Shown piece after piece: positions 1 through 6,899 of a stretch of 64,000 nt of DNA (position 1 is the first letter of the stretch; the number at the start of each line of letters is the position of its first letter). Origin of the DNA: Actinomycetes bacterium. Lineage in GTDB: Bacteria > Actinomycetota > Actinomycetes > Mycobacteriales > Mycobacteriaceae. The position numbers and the translations under genes are program-made. The DNA lies in assembly GCA_023404955.1 (NCBI GenBank), contig JAEXZY010000077.1:1-64000 (forward strand), given 5' to 3'. Below the pieces are notes generated by a model, which was not told the DNA's origin, ran no database searches, and saw only the letters and a list, made by a program, of their open reading frames with translations.

Positions 1-384
1 GGGGGGGGGGGGGCGGCGCCGGTTGGGCGGTCCGGGTCCACGATCACGTCCGGGCGGGCCTGGGGGGGGCGGGGGCGGGAGGTCCTCACCGACCGCGGTA
101 CCGGGATCGATGACGGGATCGCCGTACCGCTCGCCGTCGGCGGTGAAGACCGCGGCGCGGATGCCGCCGCCGTCGACCTCGCCGGCCCACTGCGACGGCG
201 GCACACCGGAACGAGCCAACGCGTCGACACGGGTGACACCGGCCTGCAGGCGGTTGTTGAGGTCTCGACGTGCCTGCGCGCCGATCAGCACGTCGATGAC
301 CACGCCGAGCACGACGAGAAGGACCGCGAGGAACACCACGACGGCGATCACCACGCGGCGCTGCAGCGACGGCGTCGCGGTCAT
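1..384 (-). CDS. Sensor histidine kinase, N-terminal part (runs off the left edge)
   Basis: Only the first 128 codons are inside the window. They encode a short cytoplasmic start, one membrane segment at about residues 11-33, and the beginning of an extracytoplasmic sensor region that turns into a Pro/Gly/Arg-rich stretch towards the edge. The ATG at 384 overlaps the stop of the response regulator gene as ATGA, so the two are translationally coupled and almost certainly cognate partners. The HAMP, dimerisation and ATPase domains lie outside the window, so the kinase assignment rests on operon position and topology. The final codons fall in a run of 13 G at the window start; the frame stays open through it. 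Confidence 0.75.
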   Translation of the reverse strand, partial: MTATPSLQRRVVIAVVVFLAVLLVVLGVVIDVLIGAQARRDLNNRLQAGVTRVDALARSGVPPSQWAGEVDGGGIRAAVFTADGERYGDPVIDPGTAVGEDLPPPPPPGPPGRDRGPGPPNRRRPPPP

Positions 385-1073
385 CGGGCCTGCAGCCGGT
401 AGCCGATGCCCCGCACGGTGTGCAGAATCCGCGGTCCGTGGGCCTCCATCTTGCGCCGCAGGCTGCTGATGTGGACGTGTACCAGGTTGTCGTCGTAGGA
501 GGCGTACCCCCAGACGGCGTTCAGGATCTGGTGGGCACTGACGATGCGACCGCGCTGATCGAGAAGGAAGTCGAGCAAACGGAATTCCGTCGCGGTGAGA
601 TCGAGCGGGACGCCGGCGCGCGAGGCGATGCCGGCGCCGCGGTCGACGACGAGGTCGCCTGTCTGCACGGTGGCGGGCAGACGTCCCCGGCGGCGCAGCA
701 CGGCGCCGACCCGGGACACGAGTTCAGGTACCTCGAACGGTTTGACCACGTAGTCGTCGGCGCCGCCGTCGAGGCCGCGCAGCCGGTCGGTGAGACCGTC
801 GCGGGCGGTCAGCATGATCAGGCCGACGTCGCCCCACTGGCGGATGACGTCGGCCAGGGCGAACCCGTCCCGCCCCGGCAGCATGATGTCCACGATCACC
901 AGGTCCGGCCGGTAGCCGTCCAGCGCCACTTCCAGGCCATCACCGTCGACACGGCCGTCGGCGGCGTATCCCGCCGACGTCAGCGCGTCGACCACCATCT
1001 CGCGGATGGCCGGCGAATCTTCGACTACGAGGACGCGCGCGGCGGCACGGTCGGTGTCTGCGGGGGCGCCCAT
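381..1073 (-). CDS. OmpR/PhoB-family two-component response regulator
   Basis: This 230-residue protein has the standard two-domain layout. The receiver domain (about residues 13-125) shows the acidic pair Glu18-Asp19, phosphoacceptor Asp62 in a VDIMLPGRDG context, Thr89 and Lys111 in KPF. A winged-helix DNA-binding domain occupies about 135-230 and ends in the typical HTVRGIGYRL signature. It is the first gene of an operon with the sensor kinase, joined by an ATGA overlap. The region between it and the divergent gene at 1193 carries paired TGAAG hexamers that look like its own binding site. Family assignment is secure; I cannot name the specific system. Confidence 0.93.
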   Translation of the reverse strand: MGAPADTDRAAARVLVVEDSPAIREMVVDALTSAGYAADGRVDGDGLEVALDGYRPDLVIVDIMLPGRDGFALADVIRQWGDVGLIMLTARDGLTDRLRGLDGGADDYVVKPFEVPELVSRVGAVLRRRGRLPATVQTGDLVVDRGAGIASRAGVPLDLTATEFRLLDFLLDQRGRIVSAHQILNAVWGYASYDDNLVHVHISSLRRKMEAHGPRILHTVRGIGYRLQAR

Positions 1074-1096
1074 GGGTCCATTCTGTCCGGTGCTCC

Positions 1097-1140
1097 CTGA
1101 AGCCGGTCTGAAGAATCCGCGCTCTTCAGGTTGGCTTCAT
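1097..1140. promoter_or_regulatory. Candidate response-regulator binding site: inverted pair of hexamer direct repeats
   Basis: CTGAAG occurs twice with an 11-base period at 1097-1102 and 1108-1113. The reverse complement follows as CTTCAG at 1124-1129 and CTTCAT at 1135-1140. The two 17-base half sites match at 13 of 17 positions as an inverted repeat. Direct hexamers with an 11-base period are the usual recognition pattern of OmpR/PhoB regulators. The site sits between a response regulator gene and a divergently transcribed gene, which suggests autoregulation plus control of the neighbour. Confidence 0.5.
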
Positions 1141-1192
1141 GACCACGCCCTAGCGTCGCGATCAGTTCGAGTCCCACGACGAAAGAGGTTCC

Positions 1193-1894
1193 ATGGCTCA
1201 CGACGATCGCCCCGACGACCGCCCGCACGAGGATCAGACGGACGACACCCCCGAAACCGACCGCATCCCCGAATCACCGCACTACGCCCCTCCGGTCGCG
1301 ACGACTGAGACGAAGACCCGCTGGGCAGCGATGCGCGAACCGGCGCGCCGGCACCCGGTGGGCGTCGCGGTCGGCGCTGCCGCCGCCGGTCTGGTGATCG
1401 GATTCCTCGGCGGCACACTGGCCGACGCCCATCCGACGATGTCGCTGTCGGTCGGCACCGCGTCCGTCGCGCAGCCCGCGGCGCCCGGTCCGGGATTCTG
1501 GGGTCCGGGCGGACCCGGCGGTCCCGCGGGGCCGGGCTGGGGTCCGGGGGGCCCGGGTGGCCCTGGCGGTCTCGGTCCGGGTGGGCACGAGCGCGGCCCC
1601 GGAGGTCCCGGTGGTCCGGGCGGTGCGGGTGGACCTGACCGGGGACTTGGAGGTCCGGATGGTCCCGGTGGCCCTGGTGGTCCGGGGCGGGACGCTTCCC
1701 CGCCACCGCCTCCGGGCGGTCCCGACGGTCCGGGCGGTCGAGGTGGCCCCGCGGAGAGGGGCGGTCCCGGCGATCAGGCACCACCGCCGCCGCCGGGCGG
1801 CCCCGCCGGGCAGGCGCCGACGCCCGCCGGTCAGGCACCTGCTCCGAGCACCCCACCGCTGCCCGCCGAACGGGGTGCCACGCCGCAGGCGTGA
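1193..1894 (+). CDS. Collagen-like Pro/Gly-rich single-pass membrane protein
   Basis: This 233-residue protein has three parts. A charged, acidic cytoplasmic segment covers residues 1-55, followed by one hydrophobic segment at about 56-78. From residue 97 to the end runs a tail of repeated PGG, GPG and GGP units with PPPPP blocks. The tail should be outside the membrane if the N terminus stays inside. An AAAGAGG-type ribosome site precedes the ATG. I do not recognise a named family. The tail resembles bacterial collagen-like or cell-wall-spanning low-complexity proteins, but the Gly-X-Y register is irregular. It is transcribed divergently from a two-component system and is a likely target of it. 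Confidence 0.7.
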   Translation: MAHDDRPDDRPHEDQTDDTPETDRIPESPHYAPPVATTETKTRWAAMREPARRHPVGVAVGAAAAGLVIGFLGGTLADAHPTMSLSVGTASVAQPAAPGPGFWGPGGPGGPAGPGWGPGGPGGPGGLGPGGHERGPGGPGGPGGAGGPDRGLGGPDGPGGPGGPGRDASPPPPPGGPDGPGGRGGPAERGGPGDQAPPPPPGGPAGQAPTPAGQAPAPSTPPLPAERGATPQA

Positions 1895-1900
1895 GGCACG

Positions 1901-2497
1901 TCAGCCGTTGCGGTCCAACCGGAATCGCAGGTTGGACCGCACGGCCGGCCACTCGATGTCGAGGATCGAATAGACCGCCGTGTCGCGCCGTGATCCGTCG
2001 GGCATCACCTGATGGCTGCGCAGAACGCCGTCGAGTTTGGCGCCCAGCCTCTCGATCGCGGCGCGGCTGTCGCGGTTGAGGTGATGAGTGCGCAATTCCA
2101 CTGCCAGACAACCCAAGTGGTCAAAGGCGTGACCGAGCATCAACAGCTTGGTCTCGGTGTTGACGCCGGTGCGCCGGGCAGAGGCGACATACCAGGTGTG
2201 GCCGATCTCCAAGCGCCTGTTCGGCGGGTCGACGTGCAGGTAGCTCGACGATCCGACGATCGCGCCGGCGCCGTCGCGCACCACGAACGTGAGTCCTGTC
2301 TGCGGCGTCTGCGCCGCCAACCGGCCCGCCACCCACTGCGCGGCCGCCCCCGCCTTCGGCGCAGCGGTGAACCACAACCCGCCCAACTCCCCGTCGGCGG
2401 CCAGCTTCTCGATCTCCGCGACATGGTCCTCGCGCAGGGGTTCCAACGACACCCCGCGCTCCCCCGCCAGCGGGACCGGCTCGACGAAGCCGCTCAC
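1901..2497 (-). CDS. GNAT-family N-acetyltransferase
   Basis: The 198-residue protein has the RimJ/RimL-type GNAT pattern: an N-terminal strand pair with SLEPLREDHV, a central segment IVGSSSYLHVDPPNRRLEIGHTW, and the acetyl-CoA loop region ARRTGVNTETKLLML (about 108-121). This is followed by the helix NRDSRAAIERLGAK typical of protein or ribosomal-protein acetyltransferases. The GTG start at 2497 overlaps the upstream membrane-protein stop as GTGA, so that start is preferred even though the frame stays open far upstream. Substrate unknown. Confidence 0.85.
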   Translation of the reverse strand: MSGFVEPVPLAGERGVSLEPLREDHVAEIEKLAADGELGGLWFTAAPKAGAAAQWVAGRLAAQTPQTGLTFVVRDGAGAIVGSSSYLHVDPPNRRLEIGHTWYVASARRTGVNTETKLLMLGHAFDHLGCLAVELRTHHLNRDSRAAIERLGAKLDGVLRSHQVMPDGSRRDTAVYSILDIEWPAVRSNLRFRLDRNG

Positions 2498-2940
2498 CGT
2501 CTGGCGCCGACGCTCACGGCCGCGCGCTTCCACCCTGTGACCATCGTCCAGATGGACAGCAGAACCGCTGCGGCGGCCACCCCGCCGGCGATGTAGAGGC
2601 CGTAGGCAGCCGACACCGGCGGGTACACGTACAGCCGGTAGAACCACACCGCCAGGACCACCAAGATCACCGAAATGGCCAGCGCGGCAGTCGAAGCCCA
2701 CCGCACCGACACCCCGCGGGCCGCCATCGCGCCGGCCACCACCAACGTCGATGCCAACAACACGATCAGTTGCCCGACTCCGAATCCCGGTGGCGGCACC
2801 GGCATCGCGCCCGCGACCCCGCCGATCCCGTTCGCGCGCCCCCCACCCCCGGCGGACGAGCGCAACCACGGCAGCCAGGCACTCACCGCCACCACCAGCG
2901 CGCACACTGCCACCAGCCAGCCGGGACGGGCGCGAGACAT
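2494..2940 (-). CDS. Small four-helix membrane protein
   Basis: The protein is about 148 residues. It has four predicted membrane segments (near 8-25, 55-75, 80-103 and 112-132) separated by short Gly/Pro-rich loops. I do not recognise a family; actinobacterial proteins of this kind are annotated only as hypothetical membrane proteins. The ATG at 2940 is preferred over an in-frame TTG six bases upstream. It is coupled to the GNAT gene by a GTGA overlap, so the two are probably co-transcribed. The divergent cupin gene starts 25 bases away. Confidence 0.7.
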   Translation of the reverse strand: MSRARPGWLVAVCALVVAVSAWLPWLRSSAGGGGRANGIGGVAGAMPVPPPGFGVGQLIVLLASTLVVAGAMAARGVSVRWASTAALAISVILVVLAVWFYRLYVYPPVSAAYGLYIAGGVAAAAVLLSIWTMVTGWKRAAVSVGARR

Positions 2941-2965
2941 GGGCAAAGACTACTAGGGTGGGCCG

Positions 2966-3412
2966 ATGAGCGATCTCCCCGAATGGGCGCGTCGGCTGAA
3001 CCTTTCCCCGCATCCTGAGGGCGGCTGGTTCACTGAGACGTGGCGCAGCGAGCTCACGATGCCCGAGTCGGCACTGCCACCGGACTACACGGGAAGCCGC
3101 AATGCCGGCACCGCGATTCTGTTCCTGTTGATGCCCGGCCAGCAGTCGGCGTGGCACACCGTGCGCAGCGCGGAATTGTGGCTGTATCACTTCGGCAGTC
3201 CGCTGCTGCTCGACGTCGGAGCGGAACAGGACGGCGCCACCACCCATGTGCTGGGTACCGACATCCTCGCCGGTGAACACCCGCAGTTCGTCGTCCCGCC
3301 CGGACACTGGCAGCGCGCTCGCCCGCAAGGCGACCAACCGTGCCTCGTCAGCTGTGTCGTCGTCCCCGGTTTCGACTTCGCCGACTTCGCCCTCGGGGCG
3401 CCTACCGACTGA
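2966..3412 (+). CDS. Cupin domain protein of the DUF985 (Cupin_5) family
   Basis: This 148-residue protein matches the DUF985 cupin fold almost end to end. It starts with an LNLSPHPEGGWFTETWRS segment and contains ILFLLMPGQQSAWHTVRSAELWLYHFG and the closing VVPPGHWQRARP. His and Glu residues in the second and third of these segments are the likely metal or ligand contacts. The family is found in bacteria and fungi with no firmly established reaction. The 3' end overlaps the convergent BKACE gene by 11 bases. Confidence 0.85.
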   Translation: MSDLPEWARRLNLSPHPEGGWFTETWRSELTMPESALPPDYTGSRNAGTAILFLLMPGQQSAWHTVRSAELWLYHFGSPLLLDVGAEQDGATTHVLGTDILAGEHPQFVVPPGHWQRARPQGDQPCLVSCVVVPGFDFADFALGAPTD

Positions 3413-4124
3413 GCAGCTCGACCGCGGCCGACACCAGCGCCGCGTTGCCGTCGGCCACCGAACCGTCGGGCAGCCGCAGCGTGTCCTCCAGCCCGATCCG
3501 GGCCTGCAGCCCGCGCGCGCCGGCGTGCTGCAGCAGAGGCCAGCAACTCTCGTCGAGCCCGTGCAGCAGCACCGGGGCAGGGGAATCGGCAGCGTCGACC
3601 GCAGCCAGCACCTCGTCGGCGGCCGCGACATCTGCGTCGGCTCCCAACTCGACCATGACCCGCATGCAGTGCGCGGCCACCTCCGAGGTCGCCCACGCCT
3701 GCGCCGCCTCGAGATGGAAGATCCCCGCCTCCACACCGATGCCGCGAGACAACAGGAGCTCAGCCAGCTCCGGCGAACCCGGCTCGTGCCAGTTCACCGA
3801 CGCGAAATCCGGTAGCACCGACCAACTCTCGATTGCTCGGCGGCGTTGCTCCCCGTCTGGCAGCGCCCAGAACCCCGTCGTCACCCCCAGCGGCAACCCC
3901 GGCACGGCCTCTCTGACGGCGGCCACCGCCGCCGCCACGGCGTCAGCCGACAGCGAGTCCACACCCCGGTCGTCCTTGGGATGGAGGTGTACCGCCCGGG
4001 CGCCCGCAGTGTGTGCGGCCACCGCTTCGGCCGCCAGCTGCTCCGGGGTCACCGGCAACCCGGGATGTTCGTCCGGCGTGCGCGCGCCGTTGATGCACGC
4101 CTTCAGGTAGAACGAGGGCTCCAT
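3402..4124 (-). CDS. BKACE-family (DUF849) beta-keto acid cleavage enzyme
   Basis: This 240-residue TIM-barrel protein shows the family opening FYLKACINGAR, the metal-binding HLHPKDDRG motif at about residues 46-54, and a following VTTGFWALPDG segment. BKACE enzymes condense a beta-keto acid with acetyl-CoA and cleave it to acetoacetate and a CoA thioester, using a zinc ion. The protein is shorter than classical members (about 270-300 residues) and belongs to a compact actinobacterial subtype. The ATG at 4124 is chosen because family similarity begins there. The specific keto acid is unknown. Confidence 0.8.
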   Translation of the reverse strand: MEPSFYLKACINGARTPDEHPGLPVTPEQLAAEAVAAHTAGARAVHLHPKDDRGVDSLSADAVAAAVAAVREAVPGLPLGVTTGFWALPDGEQRRRAIESWSVLPDFASVNWHEPGSPELAELLLSRGIGVEAGIFHLEAAQAWATSEVAAHCMRVMVELGADADVAAADEVLAAVDAADSPAPVLLHGLDESCWPLLQHAGARGLQARIGLEDTLRLPDGSVADGNAALVSAAVELLSR

Positions 4125-4153
4125 GCGACCATCCTGGCGTGCCGGCGAGTCGA

Positions 4154-4170
4154 CGTCAGTTTTTCTGACG
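4154..4170. promoter_or_regulatory. Short perfect palindrome upstream of the mycolate methyltransferase genes
   Basis: CGTCAG and CTGACG flank a five-T spacer, a 6+6 base perfect inverted repeat about 140 bases before the ATG at 4311. A TATGGT hexamer at 4214-4219 could be a -10 element. The rest of the 4125-4310 gap shows nothing else recognisable. This may be an operator or only part of a weak stem-loop. Confidence 0.3.
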
Positions 4171-4310
4171 GACTCTTGCCGCACGCCGCCTGTCGATGCA
4201 GGGTGGGGAAAGGTATGGTCGGCGGAGCCAGTTTCCGTGGCCGTGCGGGTCAGCAGCGCACCCGCGCCGTGCGCCGCAGGTGAATCTCGAACTCAGATGA
4301 GGATGGGCGA

Positions 4311-5258
4311 ATGTCGAACACCGAAACCGATCAGCCGCAGGGCACGGCCCAGTCGAAGTGGCTGTCGAAGTCTGCGTCGGAAACCCGCGGGTCGGACAAG
4401 GACGAGGTGCAGTTCCATTACGACATCTCCAACGACTTCTTCAAGCTCTGGCAGGACCCGAACCAGGTCTACAGCTGCGCGTACTTCGAGAAGGACGACT
4501 ACACCCTCGAGCAGGCCCAGATGGCCAAGATCGACCTGTCGCTGGGCAAGCTGGGCCTCGAGCCCGGCATGACACTGCTCGACATCGGCTGCGGCTGGGG
4601 CGCCACGATCATGCGGGCCGTGGAGAAGTACGACGTCAACGTCATCGGCCTGACGCTGTCGGAGAACCAGAAGGAACACATCGAGAACCACTGGTTCGCC
4701 AACTCCACCAGCAAGCGCAGCATGGAGGTGCGTTTGCAGCCGTGGGAGGAATTCGAGGGCCAGGTCGACCGGATCGTCTCAATCGGCGCGTTCGAGCACT
4801 TCGGCTTCAACAAGTACGACGACTACTTCAAGAAGACCTACAGCTGGATGCCCGACGACGGCGTCATGATGCTGCACACGATCATCATTCCCGAGGACGA
4901 GGAGATCAAGGCCAAGGGTTTGCCCCTGACCATGTCCAACGTCCGGTTCATCAAGTTCATCATGGATTACATCTATCCCGGCGGCCGTTTGCCGCTGGCG
5001 TCGATGGTGCGCGACCACGCGACCAAGGCCGGCTACACGGTCACCCGCGAGCAGCACCTGCAGCCGCACTACGTCAAGACTCTCGACACGTGGGCGTCGA
5101 ACCTGGAGAACAAGAAGGACGAGGCCATCGAGATCACCTCCGAGGAGATCTACGAGCGATTCCTGAAGTATTTGCAGGGATGCGCCAACCTCTTCCGCGA
5201 CGGTTACACCGATGTCGCGCAGTTCACCTGTGAGAAGCAGGCATTGACGTCTGTGTAG
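4311..5258 (+). CDS. Mycolic-acid cyclopropane synthase/methyltransferase (CmaA/MmaA family)
   Basis: The 315-residue protein belongs to the mycobacterial S-adenosylmethionine-dependent mycolic-acid modifying family (CmaA, PcaA, MmaA). These enzymes methylate or cyclopropanate double bonds on meromycolate chains still attached to the carrier protein AcpM. Visible signatures are FHYDISNDFFKLW, YSCAYFEKDDYTLEQAQ, the SAM loop LLDIGCGWG and the catalytic VSIGAFEHFG motif, which has the canonical Gly-Ala-Phe-Glu-His form. It carries a roughly 30-residue polar N-terminal extension relative to M. tuberculosis CmaA proteins. A GAGG ribosome site lies 8 bases before the ATG. The exact product (cyclopropane, methoxy, keto or epoxy) cannot be told from sequence. 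Confidence 0.92.
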   Translation: MSNTETDQPQGTAQSKWLSKSASETRGSDKDEVQFHYDISNDFFKLWQDPNQVYSCAYFEKDDYTLEQAQMAKIDLSLGKLGLEPGMTLLDIGCGWGATIMRAVEKYDVNVIGLTLSENQKEHIENHWFANSTSKRSMEVRLQPWEEFEGQVDRIVSIGAFEHFGFNKYDDYFKKTYSWMPDDGVMMLHTIIIPEDEEIKAKGLPLTMSNVRFIKFIMDYIYPGGRLPLASMVRDHATKAGYTVTREQHLQPHYVKTLDTWASNLENKKDEAIEITSEEIYERFLKYLQGCANLFRDGYTDVAQFTCEKQALTSV

Positions 5259-5314
5259 TAATTTGAGCACGTTCGCAGTCGGTGCGAATGAACTAATTGG
5301 AGGTCGGTCGGGGA

Positions 5315-6226
5315 ATGGCTAAGGGCGCTGCAGGGCGGTCCGATTCGAACCGGTCCGATTCGAACAGGGACATGACGCCCCACTTCGCAGAGGTGCAGGC
5401 GCATTACGATCTCTCCGACGATTTCTTCGGCCTGTTCCAGGATCCGTCCCGGACATACAGCTGTGCGTACTACGAGCGTGAGGACATGACGCTCGAAGAG
5501 GCCCAGATGGCCAAGATCGACCTCTCGCTGGGCAAGCTGAACCTCGAGCCGGGCATGACGCTGCTCGACATCGGCTGCGGCTGGGGTTCGGTGCTCCAGC
5601 GGGCCGTGGAACGCTACGACGTCAACGTCGTCGGATTGACCCTGAGCCGCAACCAGTGCAAGTTCGCCCAGGAGCTTCTCGACGGTCTCGACACCGACCG
5701 CTCGCGGCGGATTCTGTTGCGCGGCTGGGAGCAGTTCGACGAGCCCGTCGACCGCATCATCAGCATCGAAGCGATCGAAGCGTTCCCGCAGGAGCGTTAT
5801 GCGCCGTTCTTCAAGATGTGCAGCAGCGTGCTCCCCACCGGCGGCCGCATGTTGCTGCAGGCCATCCTCGGGCATCCGCTGAAGAAGTGGCCCGAGATGG
5901 GCATCCCGATCACGATGACCGATCTGAAGTTCATGCGGTTCATCGCCAAGGAGATCTTCCCCGGCGGATCGGTGCCCGGCGAGGAGAACATCGTCGAGCT
6001 CTCGGGCGAGGCCGGGTTCACCCTCGAGCAGACGCAATTCCTCAATGCCGACTATGTGCGCACGCTGGACACCTGGGCCGAGGCGCTCGAGGCCAATCAC
6101 GACGCTGCGGTCGCGGCGACCTCGGAAGAGGTGTACCAGCGCTACATGAAATACCTGGTCGGCTGCAGCGACTTCTTCAACCGCGGCATCAGCGAACTGG
6201 GCCAGTTCACGCTCGTCAAGAACTGA
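5315..6226 (+). CDS. Second mycolic-acid methyltransferase with variant active-site motif
   Basis: A 303-residue paralogue of the upstream gene, starting 56 bases after it and probably in the same operon. It retains FAEVQAHYDLSDDFF, CAYYEREDMTLEEAQ, LLDIGCGWG and the C-terminal GQFTLVKN ending seen in UmaA and PcaA. The catalytic motif reads ISIEAIEAFPQERY instead of the usual SIGAFEHFG: the Glu aligned with the bicarbonate-site residue is kept, but the neighbouring Phe and His are replaced. The ATG at 5315 follows a GGAGG site at 5299-5303. A TTG at 5297 in the same frame overlaps that site and is rejected. The N terminus encodes SDSNR twice from a 15-base tandem repeat. Confidence 0.9.
   Translation: MAKGAAGRSDSNRSDSNRDMTPHFAEVQAHYDLSDDFFGLFQDPSRTYSCAYYEREDMTLEEAQMAKIDLSLGKLNLEPGMTLLDIGCGWGSVLQRAVERYDVNVVGLTLSRNQCKFAQELLDGLDTDRSRRILLRGWEQFDEPVDRIISIEAIEAFPQERYAPFFKMCSSVLPTGGRMLLQAILGHPLKKWPEMGIPITMTDLKFMRFIAKEIFPGGSVPGEENIVELSGEAGFTLEQTQFLNADYVRTLDTWAEALEANHDAAVAATSEEVYQRYMKYLVGCSDFFNRGISELGQFTLVKN
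5336..5365 (+). repeat. 15-base perfect tandem duplication inside a coding region
   Basis: CGGTCCGATTCGAAC is present twice back to back at 5336-5350 and 5351-5365. The unit length is a multiple of three, so it duplicates five residues in the disordered N terminus of the second methyltransferase without shifting the frame. It looks like a slippage product and may vary between strains. Confidence 0.85.
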
Positions 6227-6281
6227 CCCGCGTCACCGTTCGGTCAGGTCTGATTGCCCGCGCGCCGGGTACTCGCCGCCC

Positions 6282-6491
6282 ATGAGTGAATTCAAGAAGG
6301 GCGACAAAGTCACCTGGCAGAGCCACGGCAACACCGTCAAGGGCACCGTCGAGGAGAAGATCACCTCCGACACCGAGGCGGCGGGTCGCACGGTGCGCGC
6401 ATCCAAAGACGACCCGCAGTACCGGGTGGTCAGCGACAAGAGCGGTAACGACGCCGTCCACAAGCCCGACTCGCTGAAGAAGAAGTCATGA
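6282..6491 (+). CDS. HVA1-type TUDOR domain protein (DUF2945)
   Basis: A 69-residue protein matching the DUF2945/HVA1 family from end to end. It begins FKKGDKVTWQSHG, has the beta-rich core KGTVEEKIT and TVRASKDDPQYRVVSDKSGNDAVHKPDSL, and ends in a lysine-rich tail. The family is named after a fungal hypervirulence-associated protein, and its molecular role is unsettled. Bacterial members commonly sit with small stress-response proteins. The stop overlaps the next start as ATGA, so it is coupled to the DUF3140 gene. Confidence 0.85.
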   Translation: MSEFKKGDKVTWQSHGNTVKGTVEEKITSDTEAAGRTVRASKDDPQYRVVSDKSGNDAVHKPDSLKKKS

Positions 6492-6832
6492 GCGGTTCGG
6501 ACTCACCGGACCAGACCCGGGACGACTTCTCCGACGCGGTGAACATGACCGCCTCGGAGCTCGAGAAATGGCTGGACACCGACGAATCGAAGGCCGTCGG
6601 CCAGAAATCCTCGTCCGGCGGGGAGTCGACCGGACACCACAGCGGGCGGCGCATCATCGAGATCCTGCGCACCAAGAAGGCGGATCTGACCGACGACGAC
6701 TACGCGCACATGCGCAAGGTGGTCGGCTACGTCAAACGCCACAGCGCGCAGGGCCCCGACTCCGACGTCGAGCACAGCAAGTGGCGCTACTCCCTGATGA
6801 ACTGGGGCCACGACCCCGTGAAGAAGTCCTGA
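6488..6832 (+). CDS. DUF3140 family protein
   Basis: A 114-residue protein with the DUF3140 pattern: FSDAVNMTASELEKWLDTDESKAVGQK near the N terminus, then SGRRIIEILRTKKADLTDDDYAHMRKVVGYVKRH and a final KWRYSLMNWGHDPVKK. Family members are small and highly charged and are often annotated as DNA-binding without proof. Co-translation with the HVA1 protein (ATGA overlap) suggests that the pair works together. No regulatory partner is adjacent. Confidence 0.85.
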   Translation: MSGSDSPDQTRDDFSDAVNMTASELEKWLDTDESKAVGQKSSSGGESTGHHSGRRIIEILRTKKADLTDDDYAHMRKVVGYVKRHSAQGPDSDVEHSKWRYSLMNWGHDPVKKS

Positions 6833-6835
6833 TAC

Positions 6836-6899
6836 CGGCGAGCAGACACACCCTCGAGCAGACCGGGCCCGACTTACTCGAGCTCGCGTCTGCTCGCCG
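6836..6899. terminator. Stem-loop between convergent genes, probable bidirectional terminator
   Basis: CGGCGAGCAGAC at 6836-6847 pairs perfectly with GTCTGCTCGCCG at 6888-6899. The loop contains further CTCGAG self-complementarity. It fills the gap between the DUF3140 stop (6832) and the amidohydrolase stop (6900). There is no T tract, as is usual for mycobacterial hairpin terminators. Confidence 0.6.

Noticed and set aside
1497..1894. G-rich repetitive DNA that could be read as a tandem repeat array
   Set aside because: It is the codon image of the PGG-rich protein tail. Units vary in length and are not exact DNA repeats.
2498..3736. Upstream extension of the acetyltransferase frame to 611 residues
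   Set aside because: Only the last 198 residues show GNAT features. The rest overlaps three clear genes in other frames.
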